Source: Isoetes taiwanensis
Taxonomy: Eukaryota > Streptophyta > Lycopodiopsida > Isoetales > Isoetaceae
Length of the DNA: 64,000 bases
Assembly (NCBI GenBank): GCA_021234155.1
Contig: JAJEKV010000003.1
Span: 26,702,233-26,766,232 of the forward strand
Direction of reading: 5' to 3'
In this document: piece after piece, positions 26,467 through 38,807 of the stretch
Numbering within the stretch: position 1 is the first letter of the stretch
Layout: every line of letters starts with the position of its first letter
Notes under the pieces: generated by a model
Told to the model about the DNA's origin: nothing
Databases searched by the model: none
What the model saw: the letters and a program-made list of their open reading frames with translations, nothing else
Made by a program: the position numbers and the translations under genes

Positions 26467-28869
26467 CTGCAATATAGACATAGCCACACACAAATTCCAG
26501 ATTTAATATATAAAAGTTGAGTGCGTTAAAAAATAATTAATTTCATTTATACGTCTAAGATGATATTGATATTTAAGTGCATCTTATAATCAAGTGGCTT
26601 GTAATGATGAAAGAAGTTTGATTTTCCTTTTGTTCTTTGCGACCCCCTACCTTACAGCTCGTCCATTCCTCAACTCCACATTCCTTTCTATACTCACATA
26701 CAAAGACACTTATTTTTCAGTCCTTCATGATCGAGCTAGTTATATGACCTAACCAATGAATATTTTGAATGCAGATAAGTTTACGTTCTCAACACACATA
26801 GAAAAAAACATTTCTCCCTATAATAAAACTTGAACTGTTGCCTTATTTATACTGAAAAGCACCTCAGCAAGTTCTTCTTTTGAGCAATTTTATAGAAAGG
26901 GATAATAAGGATCTATATCTATATATAATAATAAAGGAGTTTTGTGATAGTCTGTGCGCAATCTTGCGCGTTGAATTTTTTTAAATTATTTTTATCCCTT
27001 CGATCTATCTGTGGAAGGACGCAAGGACGCAACGGTTTTTCTCCATCTTCGATACTGCTTTGGTCTCCTACTCCCTGCTGTAGACCATCCTTCTGGTTTT
27101 CTGCCATTTTTAGGTTTTTTAGCCTTGCTGGTTCGTTTGGGTCGCCCCAAATTATCCTGCGTCACTTCCGGCCTTGTTTGCCACGGTTCTTTGTGTTTTT
27201 CCATAGGCATTCAAGTGTTACCTTGGGTTTTCTTTGTTTTGGCTATTTTTTGTCAAGGATCATTTGTTTATAATCCCCGAGGTGTGCTTTTCGGCGGTCA
27301 TCTAGTCTGGATTTGTCCCTGTTGTTGTTTGGTCCTTCTTCTTTGCTTTTGCCTGAGAAGGTTTCGGTGTTTCCTATTAATCGACAAAGATATCTTAATT
27401 AGGGATATAACTCAAAGTTACGCTATATATCTTGAAGTTTTATATTCTCCGAGTTATTCTTGCAATTATATCTTCGCGATTCTTTTTTTTCGACGGATGT
27501 TTTGCAGCTTTTGCATCTTGAAATCGGCTCCGTTGCAACCATCAGGCTTCAAGTCGGTGCAAGTTTCGTAGTTTTCCTTCTACCTTCTTCATTCGGTGTT
27601 GTCGTTTTCTTCCTCTACACTGCTCTCTGCTTTGCTTGAGGCATTATTCTGAGGGTTTTCTTTTGCAAGTCTCTTTCCGCTCCGCTAATTTGGTATTTGC
27701 TCTTCAACTCTGGTTTTGCTCTCTCATAATCGGTGGTCGGGAAGCTAGACATGAGGGAGGCCCTTTGTTTGTCCTTTGGGTTTCTTGTGGCGGTGAAGGA
27801 TTTTTTACTTATTGGTCCGAGTTTTGATGGAAGTGAAGGGGCTTCTTACATAGAAGCCCAACATCCTTTCCTTTCCCCTGTTTGCATTTTGTGGAAGCCG
27901 AAAGCTTGAGCAGCTCTATTCATCCCGGGATCGCAATTCCGGTTATCTTTGTCAAAGATATATTGAAGCTTATTGTCCAATGGGAAAGGGAGACCGAGAG
28001 GAGCTAAAAGATGAATCCGACATTGGCGTGGTGCAGATGATTGTGTGACCTAGATGACTTACAAACTCAATGATCTTCGGTTTGGCAAGAACGTGAAGAA
28101 CTTATCTTTTATATGCCGGTGAAGATCTTATCTTTTTAATTGCTGGTATATTGCTCATATTCTTCTTCTGGCCAGTTCTAATGCGAGGAGGTATGGTTTA
28201 TTTATCCTGCAATAAAGATGATTAATAGTTTAGGACTTTCAAGTTCTTATTCATGCATGCAAAATCGTGGATCGCTTTTGAGCCATTGAACCGGTCGCGG
28301 TTATGTTTATATCCTTGCACTTTGAGATGTCATCCATTATAGAAGGTTGGGTTGTCCATTGCATTTTCACAGGAAACAAATCAGTGCCATATCTCTCTTC
28401 TATCTTTTGTTATCTTCTTGCATCTCTACTTGCCAAAACCCATGCTTTGAATGTTGGCCACTCAATACAGATTGAAATATGTGTTGAAACTACAAGATGG
28501 AGCAGAGTATTTTTGCCTGCAATCACCATGCATGTCTGAAGCCTCAGCGAGTATGGCATAACAAGACGGCATTTAGAACATGGAGAGTATGCCGTTTTTT
28601 CAGACTTTTAGAGCTTCGTTTGTCAATTAAAATATAAGCTTTGTTTGTAGTCAGGATATCCAATCTGAAACAAACAAAATTATTGCTTTACTGAATTTTT
28701 GTCCTTCCTCAAAGCATCCTGTCTTTTTCCATTCAAGGGTCTGGGACCTTTTTTTTTTCTTTTCACATCTTTCCACTCATATTAGCTATCTCTATTCTGT
28801 ATGTTACACTTCATTGGGTCTATCGCGGCACTATCAAGGGCATGCTATTCGAGGGCTCAAGGAAACCAT

Positions 28870-29110
28870 CTTGATCTGCCAACATTGTGTAATGTGGGAA
28901 TGAGGTTTTGCTTATCATTCTTGACATCAGTAATATTTTGAGCTCTTCAAATTGGTTCATTCACCTTCTTTGAGATCAGTAGCCCAAATCTGTGCACCAT
29001 ACAAAGTGGCTGGTTTAACCAAAGTATTGAACAAAGGGAGTTGAGTATTTACATCATAACATTTGGAAGCATTGTCTCTCCTCTCAATGCCACGAATCGA
29101 TTTGTTCGCC
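28870..29110 (-). mobile_element. Small LINE reverse transcriptase fragment
   Basis: The minus strand reads LPLFNTLVKPATLYGAQIWATDLKEGE, the conserved block shortly after the reverse transcriptase domain of many LINEs (the YGAEIWG region). Stops surround it. It lies inside the Helitron. Confidence 0.6.
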
Positions 29111-29796
29111 TTTAGGTCCCCACATTCCTTTGTTGTTCCTTTGTTCGGTTTCTTAATGGCCCTTTGGATGAAGCGATTATAAAGAAAGATGAGGAATCTC
29201 GCCTTTCACCAACTATTTTTCCTCCACCATTCTTTTGCTTGGAGACATCCAAAGGAGAGGTGGTCATAAGACTTCTAAACACGGAGAAGGAACTATAGTA
29301 CTCCCTACGTTTTGTCAAACAATTTTTTTAAATCAACAGTCATCAAGGAAGATAAACCTGCATCGCATCAAATTTTGGCATTTTTTCATCCAATTTCAAC
29401 CACCTCCACTCAAGGGTCTGTCTTTCTCCAAATTTGGAAGGTCAGCGAACAGGAGAAAGAGAGAAAGAGACTTGACAGAAACCAAAGAAAGCTCACTAGA
29501 TCTGGAAAAGACAATGGGTATCTGATTTATGGCTACATATTATGTACTTTTTTTCCCTCTCTCTCTCTCTCTCTCTCTCGAGTGGTAACTTAAGGTTTCT
29601 AAGTGAAGATGATGCCTTTATGTCTTTAAAAAGGATATTTTGAACAATCTGCATCTTTAACAAGTACAGGACCTGCATAAGATTTCAGTTTAAAAAAAAG
29701 AGCGACATAATTTCCACTTGGTAGGACATTTCATTTAAGCTTATGAACTGAGGATGGCATGTATGCGAGTTTTTGTGGTCTGACATCTTATTACAG

Positions 29797-30863
29797 GTTT
29801 CCAATTCCTTAAAGAGGGAGGTTTGCTTTGTAATGTTCGTGGATCAATCTTCTCTCGATGTTATGAACCATGAAAGGCAAGGTCCTGATGAAAATGGGTT
29901 TGCTGGGATATGGAGAATTGTTCTTGTAAAAACTTTGCCTTTACAATTACTTTAGGGCGCCGGGCAAAGTTTCAAGTTCTTAGCTCATCGTTTATTTCCT
30001 TACGCTGGAATGTGACAAACTCCTTTGTATAGGAAGTATCTATCAAATGAATGCAGGCCAGGTTTATGCACTTTGCACTATCTTTGTATGTTTAGAGTAA
30101 AACTTAGCCATATGGCACATGTGCATGACTTGAAAACCCTACGTTAAAATGCTTGAAAGACATAATATGGTTTTCAGTTTTTGTGTTTACTTTGGATTTA
30201 TGCACTCTTCAAATAAAATTTTTGAGATCCGGCTAACCCGCTTTTCGATTTATAATGTGTATTCAATTTGGCTAGACAGTAAGCTCCGTTTGCAGAGTGA
30301 CCCAATTTCTATTCGTGAATATTTTTTATGGCATGGAGGTTATGAATATGCTATTTCAAATAACTATGACCGGCACTGTGTGTGGGATGAAGTTCAGCAA
30401 AACAAAAGGTTAAACAAATATAATCACTTTCTAATTGACCATCAGTTCCTATACTACCAGAGGGATGGCCTGGTGAAGTTCAACCAATCTGATCCACATC
30501 GTCTTCTTCCAAGTTGTAAGCATGCAGTGCACATGGCAATTTAATTTATGCGTTGTTTGATCTTTGTTGTGAAAAGTATGAATACTTTCTCTAACTTTTT
30601 GGTTTGTACGATGTCTCTGAGATGTGCGGAAGGGTCTTTCATTGTGAGGGCACATACACCCATGTCAAACCTTTTCTCATGCCTATGGTTTAACGAAGTT
30701 GATCAGTTCATGCCTCGTGATCAGCTTGACGCAAATAACCTATTTGATATTAGTGTTTGGCCATCCGCTAATTATTGCAATTTACTTTACACCATAGGAT
30801 TGCGAACGCAAAACTATCACCAAGCTATTTCGTCACAGGCAAGAAGCTCTGGCCAAGAAATAG
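29797..30863 (+). pseudogene. DUF616 (TOD1/MUCI70-like) gene fragment
   Basis: Segments match plant DUF616 proteins, Golgi-type putative glycosyltransferases that include TOD1 and MUCI70. After an acag acceptor at 29796: REVCFVMFVDQSSLDVM and GFAGIWRIVLVKTLP. At about 29970: KFLAHRLFPYA. At 30256-30515: YSIWLDSKLRLQSDPISI, REYFLWHGGYEYAISNNYDR and FLYYQRDGLVKFNQSDPH. At 30630-30730: EGSFIVRAHTPMSNLFSCLW and FNEVDQFMPRDQL. At 30802-30863: DCERKTITKLFRHRQEALAK, then a stop. The order is that of the real gene, but frames change several times and intron borders are damaged. The N-terminal half is absent. It probably was captured by the surrounding Helitron. Confidence 0.85.
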
Positions 30864-32114
30864 ATCAAGATGTATGTCTGATTGTATCCATTGTACAGGA
30901 AATCCAAACGCTGACATGTGCTGTAATTTAATTTATATGCAAATGTTTATGTATTATATAATGTGTGCCTTGGCACACATTCTTAGGAATATTCTTAGAT
31001 ACATGCTGAAATTATAGAAACACAAGAAATCATAGAAACAAATATGAAACACAATAACTTAGCCACTACAAATATCTTGGGAATGCTCTTAGAAACATGC
31101 TGAAAAATATAGAAACGCACCTTCCACGTTATGTTGAAAGGATTTTAAGTTAAGTCCTTTGGAAGGTCAGGTCCCACTGAATGACATGGTGCGTGCTCAT
31201 TTCATTCATCACTCTTCACTTCCAAACACCAAATCCGGCACATGCATGCCAGGACGAAACATAGAAATAGAGAACTAAACATAGAAACTTAACCCAATCC
31301 ATCCATCAACATGGTGCTGCTACAATCTTTGACCACAACATAATCAATTCCTTGGTTACATAAAGAATTCAAGGTGGAAGATTGTAAGCTTCATTCTTGA
31401 TCCTCACCAAACTGACCATTGTGGTGATTCCACTGTGTTGTCCCTTTCAAGGACAATATGGCAAAGTTGTCCCTAGAAACAAAGGTTCACCAAACCATGA
31501 ACGTTCAAGGGCTTGCAATTGGCGAAAACCGATTCCAATTGTCTTGCATAACTAAGGCAATACTCACGCCCCACCAATGTTAGAAATGTTACGAACTAAT
31601 GAAATTATCATCGGAGGCAAGAAATTTACATACATTTATCAAAATTATTTTACTTATAGGCTAATGCCATGTGTCACATCATCATCGTCTATCCATTTTT
31701 GTTAAGCTGTGCCCATGGGTTCAAACTGTACTCATGGGTTCAAACGTGTTTGTCCTTGTATAAGACTTCACATTTGTAGAGTTGTTAATGCAAGATATAA
31801 GCATTGCAGATTTCCAATGCAAGTTAGCACGTAACGAAATTACCACCTTCGTATGTAATATCAATAAATGGCCCTTGGTAATGTTTTTGTAAGTAATCTC
31901 TAAGATAAGTTTATGCCCTATTGAGAAAGGAAATAGAGCAAATAAGCATAGTTTAATTAAGAATAGTTTCAACACTTTTGCACCATGTAGTTTTATTTCC
32001 TACCTTTCGCATCTATACACTCCATCAATATTCTTTGCCCTTGCAACCATACCTTTAAGAACTCTAGAACTTAATCCCAAGGAAAAGCCCAGCAACGCTG
32101 GGCACTTTTTCTAG

Positions 32115-33040
32115 TATAATGTATAATTGCAAATCTCGCCACAAATACCAAAAAACCATAACAGATCATCCTTTGAAAGATGAGCCATTGAAGGTGCGTC
32201 CATTATAGCGGTCAACCTTCATTTGCTAAATGTGTAGGGCATGCTGAAGATGAGAAAGCTAACTTCTAAGAAAATTATCCTTGTATATGTTCCTCCTCCT
32301 TTGCTTGGGTACACACGGTCTTCTAGAGTCTAATGGAAACCAATACGATTTCTAAAAGGCTCATATGTCTTTAACATTGCCTACTTTAGCCTAATTAAAT
32401 GAAACCTAAGAGAAAGAGCTAAAATCACAATATTTCTGTTAGATTGATGATAAAGATTTGCGTAGTCATTTATTTTTGTTCTCTATACAGACAAGTACAT
32501 GTTTGGAAGTGTTTCTTAATGTGTGTTTAGGTGGACACTACAAAAAATTTGTAAGTAATAGATGAGGATGGATTACGTACCTCGCATTGAGCCTCATCTG
32601 CAGCCTCTGTCTCAATGGATTTAGTTGGTTCACCTATTTGCAATACTTTGTTAGCGTGATGCATCAAAAAAGTGTTGAAAATAGAAGAAGAAAATGTCTT
32701 GCATAATGCATGTTTATTGTATTTCAACTTGCTAAAACCTCAATGTAATTGAAGCCACAATATCTCCATAAGCAGTCTAAACTTTGACCACCATTTTACT
32801 CTAGATATGAGATGGTTGAAACGTAAAGAGACAAGTAGAAAATATGTTTCTATCTCTAGCAACTCACTCCAGTCATTGGCATTTTTTATTTCCTATAGTA
32901 CTTACTAACCTAGGTGGATCCATTTGCATGGGATAGAGCTTGATTATATATGAGTTTTAGGCTTCTCTCTAAGGGTTGTAGTTTAAGTAATCTATGCAGT
33001 AGATTTCCTATACTATTAAGGTTCTTTCAAGGAATTTGAT
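32115..33040. other. Intergenic, no gene recognised
   Basis: Sequence between the Helitron end and the tandem repeats; no coherent frames or motifs. Confidence 0.4.
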
Positions 33041-33044
33041 AAAA

Positions 33045-33185
33045 ATAAATGTAATACTCTATTGTAGGCCATTTAATAATATAAATGTACTACTCTATTG
33101 TAGGCCATGTAGTATTCTATTGTAGGCCATTTAATAACAAATGTACTATTTGTAAGCCATGTAGTATTCTATTCTAGTATAGGCC
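33045..33185. repeat. Tandem repeat, about 4 copies of a 30-45-base unit
   Basis: The core actctattgtaggccat(tta/gta) recurs at about 33055, 33090, 33113 and, diverged, 33148-33183. It ends in a LINE-like 3' segment (gatctccatggatgatagaattc, 33190-33213). Confidence 0.6.
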
Positions 33186-33627
33186 ATTGTGATCTCCATG
33201 GATGATAGAATTCAAGTTCGCATTGGGGAATGGAAGATGGGATCACATTCTGGCGCGGAGGGAGGGGCCCCGCAACCGGCACCAGCTGGGAGGGGGTCTC
33301 CCGCAGTGCCATGGGAGACCATCTTTTTTTTCCCTACAAAACATAATTTGGGATTCGTTTTTGTCTCTTGCTGAAGAAATCTGAAGCAGAAGATATCGGA
33401 TTCGAAGCATCTAAAGCTTAAGGTTGGTGGCTATGGCAGCCCACTGCAACCCTTGCTCTGTTATATGCTCCTATTCTGACCATGTTCAGGTGTTTTTTAT
33501 TTGTGATTTACAGAGGGATAAATGCAGCATCTGCCGAAAGCTTCACCATAGCTAGAAACCATTGCGATAGCAAAAAAATATGATTAACGAAAGCAGAACA
33601 CTGGTCACCAGAAGCGTTGTTCATCGA

Positions 33628-34146
33628 TTAAGTGGAATCCTCGAGCCGACTTTCATTCCGTATTGGAGGGAGAGGACACGTGGCGAGAAGTGTTGTTCAC
33701 CGGCTAAGGCCCAGATTCCCCAGATTCCACTTCAGGAAGTTGCAGTTACCTCTGTGGCATCAAATGCCTTGAAGATATATCTAGCGTAACTGGATGTATG
33801 ATTCCACTATGGCAAAGATAATTCTTCCACAACAAGATCTACTCCGTTGTTCTGATTCGTGTCAAGATCCAGAGAGTGGCAATTATTGCTGCTGCAAAAA
33901 GACAGGAGGAATGCCCTTACAGTTAAGCGGCTATTTATAGCATCCATATCCTTATCCGAAGCAAAATCCGATGCTCAAATACCTCTGTTAGTGGAATAAG
34001 AGAAGAAGATACATTTTGGATGCTCGAACCAGACTGGCCCATATTCAACTTCCAGGCATCAATTGACGCCAGTGGAATCTGGGCCTAAGTGGAATCCTAG
34101 TCGAGCAGACTTCCATTCCATGTTGGAAGGAGAGAACACGTGGCGA
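33628..34146. repeat. Direct repeats about 455 bases apart
   Basis: Bases 33628-33686 (taagtggaatcct...gacttt/ccattcc...tggaaggagag...cacgtggcgag) recur at 34087-34146 with few changes. The interval does not look coding. They may be ends of an older element adjacent to the large element that follows. Confidence 0.55.
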
Positions 34147-36060
34147 GACCAAAATAAAAACGCAGACAACACGATTGCAAATTAAACGGGAGTGTTGCAT
34201 CACTCCCGTTTCAAAGATTCCCTTTTAAAAAACACCATGTTTCTAAAATAAGCATTTTTTGAAAGTTGTTGAGAATTTCTAGAGATTCGCATTTTTTTTC
34301 GTGTCATTTTGGGCCATTATTAGGCGATACCTTTGTACTTATGAAACAGAAATCATACAAATAGCGAAATTTAGGCATAGACTTGAAGAGACTGAAAGCA
34401 TGAAAAAAAAAAGCACCAGAATAGAGAGGAAAAAAAAGTAATATGTTTTTAATAAATTCTCGTACATCATTATGGAAGATTCATTGTAATAAATAATGAT
34501 AATTTTAATATGCAGTAGTCAAAGATCTACATCATAGTCCTCATCATTTTTTTTTTTTGCTCTCTGCTAGATCTCGTCCTTCGTCTTGCCGTCTGCTCCT
34601 TTGCTGGAGACTTAATTTTTGTATCCTCCTTGTCCTCTGGAATGGTAGCTAAAGCTACTTCTTTAAGCTCTGCAAAGGTTGCCTCATCGTCTAGTGAGCT
34701 GGAGAATGGAGGCTGGATCTCAGAGGACGTTAGTTTAGCATAATCAGATGAAGACTTGGCCTCTAGCTCTTGATGTTCATCTGGTAAAGTAGGTAAAGGC
34801 GCCGGTCTCATCTTCACAAAATTAACAAACATCCTTATCAATATCCACGGCTACACGATTGCGGCCCTTCTTAAGTGCACATGCGATAGTAGTACGAGAA
34901 CCGGAGAAAGCATCAAGCACCCAATCTCACGGGCCGAGAACATGTCCAGGAGATGGTTGATGAGCTTTTGTGGTTTCTGATAGTGCTTCACAATCCTGCC
35001 TTGTGCACTTGGGTCCTGCAATTTCTGTAAGACTGCTGGAAACTCAAGGACGTTTGAAAAGTTTTGACAGGCGGCAGTGTTGAAGTGTTCCATGGTCCTC
35101 TTCCCATCAAAACTCCAATAAGCTACATGAAGGTACTCTACCTTGCTAAGCAACCTTGGTCCTCCACCATGGTAGTTGATGTTCGTTTTGTACCTAGTGA
35201 AACATTTAAAGTGATGTTAGCAAAAACAAGAAAACACTTCGAAAACCAGAAACAGATACTATTCCGGAATACGCTACGTAATCAAAGAGAAAAGTAATCA
35301 GATTACGGAATAAGAGACTACTGAACAAGGTTTTCATATCCTGCTTGAACTGGAGAACCAAAGTGGTTTTTGAAAGCTGATTCTACCAAGCCAGACTGCA
35401 TGCTCGAATGGAAAATAACTAATCGCCAATGTTTAGCCGTTGTGATCTGCTTGATTCCATCAATAAAAGCATTAAACTCTGAAAATTTGAAGGGTTGGTC
35501 GTCGTATCTGCTGTCTTTAAGCTTAAACCCGTAGGGAAGATCAGCAATAACCAAAGTGAAGTCATGTGGCTTAACCGTTTCGACAAGGTTCGTGCAATCA
35601 CCATGAATGATTGAGTAGAAATTATTTTGATCAAACATGCAAAATCTCTCGTAGTCGGATGGTTCTTGCTCAACAGTTCTTCTTTCAGCTAACGACCTCT
35701 CTTCCCGTGCTGTTCTAACCAAATGCATGAAGCCCTCGGGAAGGTCTTTGTTTTTCTTTTTGCTCTGAGGAAAAATATAACAACAACTGTAAGGAGATCG
35801 TGTGTGCAAAGACGAGGAATGTTGAGAGTACTTACCCCCAGCCCTCAAAATTTGGTGCATATTGCACAATGCGCTCGTCAGAAGTGGCTATTGGGTAGAG
35901 TTCCTTGCATCTTTCCCATGTCTCTACGTTTAGCTGCTCCATCAAACATGTTTGACATGTTATGACGTTCTTTTGGCTGCAAGACGTTAAGGAAACAATG
36001 GGTTAAAAAGTAAGAAACAAGGCAAAGTAGAAGGAAAACAAATAAAAGTCAAGCTATTTG

Positions 36061-36343
36061 TATTCTGGAATACAAACTGGTTAACTGGTGATGCTACCTC
36101 GAAACAATGTGCAGAAAATAGTTCTGTTAAAGGACACACACATTGCTTGTCTCTAGAAAAGCATTGTGTATTCCGGAATACACATTGCTTCTCTGAAGGA
36201 AGCAATGTGTATTCTGGAATACACAATTCTATGTGTATTCCAAGATACACATGCCTTCCTTCACATGGGCAATGTGTATTCCGGAATACACATTGCTTGT
36301 CTCTAGAAAAGCATTGTGTATTCCGGAATACACATTGCCCACG
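36061..36343. repeat. Palindrome array A (intron of the methyltransferase gene)
   Basis: Perfect cores TATTCCGGAATA lie at 36169-36180, 36277-36288 and 36319-36330, with variants at 36061 (TATTCTGGAATA), 36210 and 36236. Here the cores are flanked by GCAATG.../...CATTGC, so the palindrome extends to 28 bases at 36269-36296. A ~50-base unit (36139-36189) is repeated exactly at 36289-36338. The array lies within the 36376-35977 intron. Single copies lie in the neighbouring introns (35260-35271 and 36643-36654). Confidence 0.9.
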
Positions 36344-37757
36344 TCTAAAGAGTAAAGTTTGTGGCAGAGATCTTACTTGTGCAATTCCTTTGACATTTCT
36401 TCTAGGCTAAACTCCTTATCAACAACTTTTTGGAGAAGCCGCTCCAGAAGCTCTGTGTCGGAGAAGCCCCATTTTTCTCCCAGACGGTAATGGTCATTTC
36501 TTTTTTAGGCACGTCAGATGATTTTTTCTTGGCTATCTCCTTGCCCTTGCTCTTTAACTCCTCTCGTTCGAACATTGTAAATATCTCGTCGTGGAGTTCC
36601 CAAATTTGTTCAAAAAGATTTCACGTGAGATAGTTGATTTGTTATTCTGGAATACGTTTTGTGCTTACCTTGCCATCTCTAAAAGCTAATTGGAACCAGT
36701 TATCGTGGCCAATGAGAGACTGCCTTTTATTGGCCTCGTCATATTTCAGGCAGCATTCAATGGCACACGCCTCCTTAAGCTCCAAGGAAAATGCTGGCTT
36801 CTTCAGGTCCTCACCGTACTTTTCCTTGAAAATTACGTACTCCCTGTGCATGAACCGGATCTTTTTGACGAAACTCATTTTTAGTTTGTACTCGTTGTCA
36901 GCATTGTGGGTGCTGGCAACGATTTTCGCTTCTTCATCGGTAAGACCACAGTAGACAGCGCAGAGGACGGAGAGGTACCTCGGGCTCTTCTTCTCTTTAT
37001 AAAGTTGCCTTCTTGCCTTGAAGCTGTGATTGCCTCCCAAGACGTAGTGAGTGTAGGTGTCTGCGTTTTCTCTGTCATAGTCCTGGGGGGTTTTGCACTG
37101 CTCCCTGTCAACAATAACAACTATTGGGGCCACATGAGCATTTGGATTGCTCCTTATTCTGTCTTTCAGGTTCCTCAAGTGATCGGCGTAAATTTTGCGA
37201 ACCTGAAGTGGCCTTTCACCAGCTTCATTTTTTGGTGGAAGCTTCATACAAGTGACTGGCAAATAAATGACACCTTGCACAAACTTGTGCAGGTTAATCT
37301 CTTCCATTTTCTCAGATGTTTTATCAACTTTTTTTTCTTTGATAGCAACACCAGGTGCTTTGCCCTTCCCCTTCTTCTTCTTAGGTTCCTCAGGAGCATC
37401 TTCTGCTGTAATCAAAGCCGTTTGCTTTTTTTTAGGCTCTTTAGCAGCAACGGTTTGCCTTGGCCGCTTCTTTGGTGGTGGTGACGGTGGTCTTTCTTCG
37501 GACTGTGATGGACTCCCAGATGGTGATGATGCACCGCTCGGGCTCTCTGGGTTATCCTCTTCCCCTTGTTCTGACTCGCTGTAGGGGAAGTCCTCGCTCG
37601 TTGTGCTTCGAACGTAGTTAATGATGGAAGAGAGCGACTTCTTGTTCAGGTAGTGAGAAACATACTTATAAAGAGGATGTGGATTTACTTTCACCACTCT
37701 AAGGTAGGATTCATCAACATGAATGAAGCCTTGGGATGTCTGAAAAGACAGTCTCCC

Positions 37758-38807
37758 CCCGAGGGGTGCCTATCCTATGGGGGATATGCCACCTGCGTAC
37801 GTAGGGTTGTAAAAAAACCCCTATATACGACACTTTTTTAATAAAAAACCCCTACCATACGATTTTCAAATTTTGCATGCATATACCCCCTCCCAATTTT
37901 ATACGTCATTTATCAATTAAAAAACCCCTCGTATACGACCTTCTGTGAACATTTCATATACCCCCAATATGTATACGTAACTTTCTTTAAGTATATATAG
38001 TTACTAGAAGATTGATGTTGAAACTGAATTGAAGTATCATGTTTGATAATGTTTGCTCATATGAGTCTCGCATTCTCCTTCACATCTCAAAACATTAAGC
38101 TTCAATAATCATATGCAAATATCAAGTGATTCACTCAAAACCATAGTTTTTACAACCCAAGAAGATCATGACATCCAACTAAAGTGGCATTGAGGTAGCA
38201 TGAAGCAATAGATAACATGCACACAACATGGCATAATCCAAGGCTGTTTATACTTGGCCAAAGACTAAGCAACCTTGTTCTTCCCTTTGTCACCTGCAAA
38301 AATAAAAACACACATCAAGTTAATCAATATATTGAAAATTAAAGAAACTATTAAAATAAATATAAAAACAAACCTTTTATTTGATTGGCCACAAAGCTAT
38401 CAAAAAGCACTTTATCTTCTCTTTCTAAACTATATCTATTTGTTTCAGCATTCGTGACCCATCCTCCAAACAAGATGAAAAAAATCTCAAGAGGAAGCCA
38501 AATCGTTTTCAAATTTGTAATCCCATCCAAGGAAAAAAACGAGTAGAACAAAATAAAAACATTACCGGTAATCTTAATGTTGCAATCTGATTGATGCCCC
38601 CTATGAATAGGTTGTTGAATCACTTAGCCCTCTCCGTATCATACCATGTTCGGTTCCCCGCCACGGAGCACCCCTCTCCGTTAGTGTACGAAAAATTAAA
38701 AAAAAAAGGTACATTGTACCGTAGGTATACATACTAAGAACCCACAAAAGTAACCCCTTCATGTTTACGCACGTGGTTTGGGGGGTTCTTCTAAGTGACT
38801 CCCCCTT
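37758..38807. mobile_element. 1.05-kb insertion in the ParB-methyltransferase gene (MULE-like)
   Basis: Flanked by CAGTCTCCC (37749-37757) and GAGTCTCCC (38808-38816), a near-perfect 9-base target duplication typical of Mutator-like elements. Removing the insertion with one repeat restores an open frame across the junction with matching codon phase. The ends are weakly similar (right end inward aagggggagtcact). It contains a minus-strand segment with exon-like structure (WVTNAETNRYSLEREDKVLF at ~38460-38400, then GDKGKNKVA after a ttgcag acceptor at ~38300). This may be a captured host gene end; I do not recognise it. Pale copies of gggttttttt and cgtatacg motifs link it to the MITE at 43.6 kb. 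Confidence 0.7.

Larger units (their letters stand above)
26912..32114 (+). mobile_element. Probable non-autonomous Helitron (5.2 kb)
   Basis: The left end reads A|TCTATATCTATATATAATA, typical of Helitron 5' ends; a start six bases later is also possible. The right end has the hairpin gcccagcaacgctgggc at 32087-32104, a short T-rich spacer and CTAG at 32111-32114, followed by T. This fits insertion between A and T. No Rep/helicase gene is present. Inside are a LINE fragment and a broken DUF616 gene, as expected for an element that captures genes. The same 3' hairpin recurs near 61.08 kb. The borders are inferred from structure only. Confidence 0.65.

Noticed and set aside
36139-36343. CRISPR-like array of palindromic repeats
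   Set aside because: The genome is eukaryotic, spacers are themselves repeats, and no cas genes are present.
36147-36410. Plus- and minus-strand frames with repeated CVFRNTHC-like peptides
   Set aside because: They are translations of the palindrome array, which sits in an intron of the minus-strand gene.
36906-37584. Long plus-strand frames (192 and 105 codons)
   Set aside because: They are antisense to the ParB-like exon, whose protein motifs are clear on the other strand.
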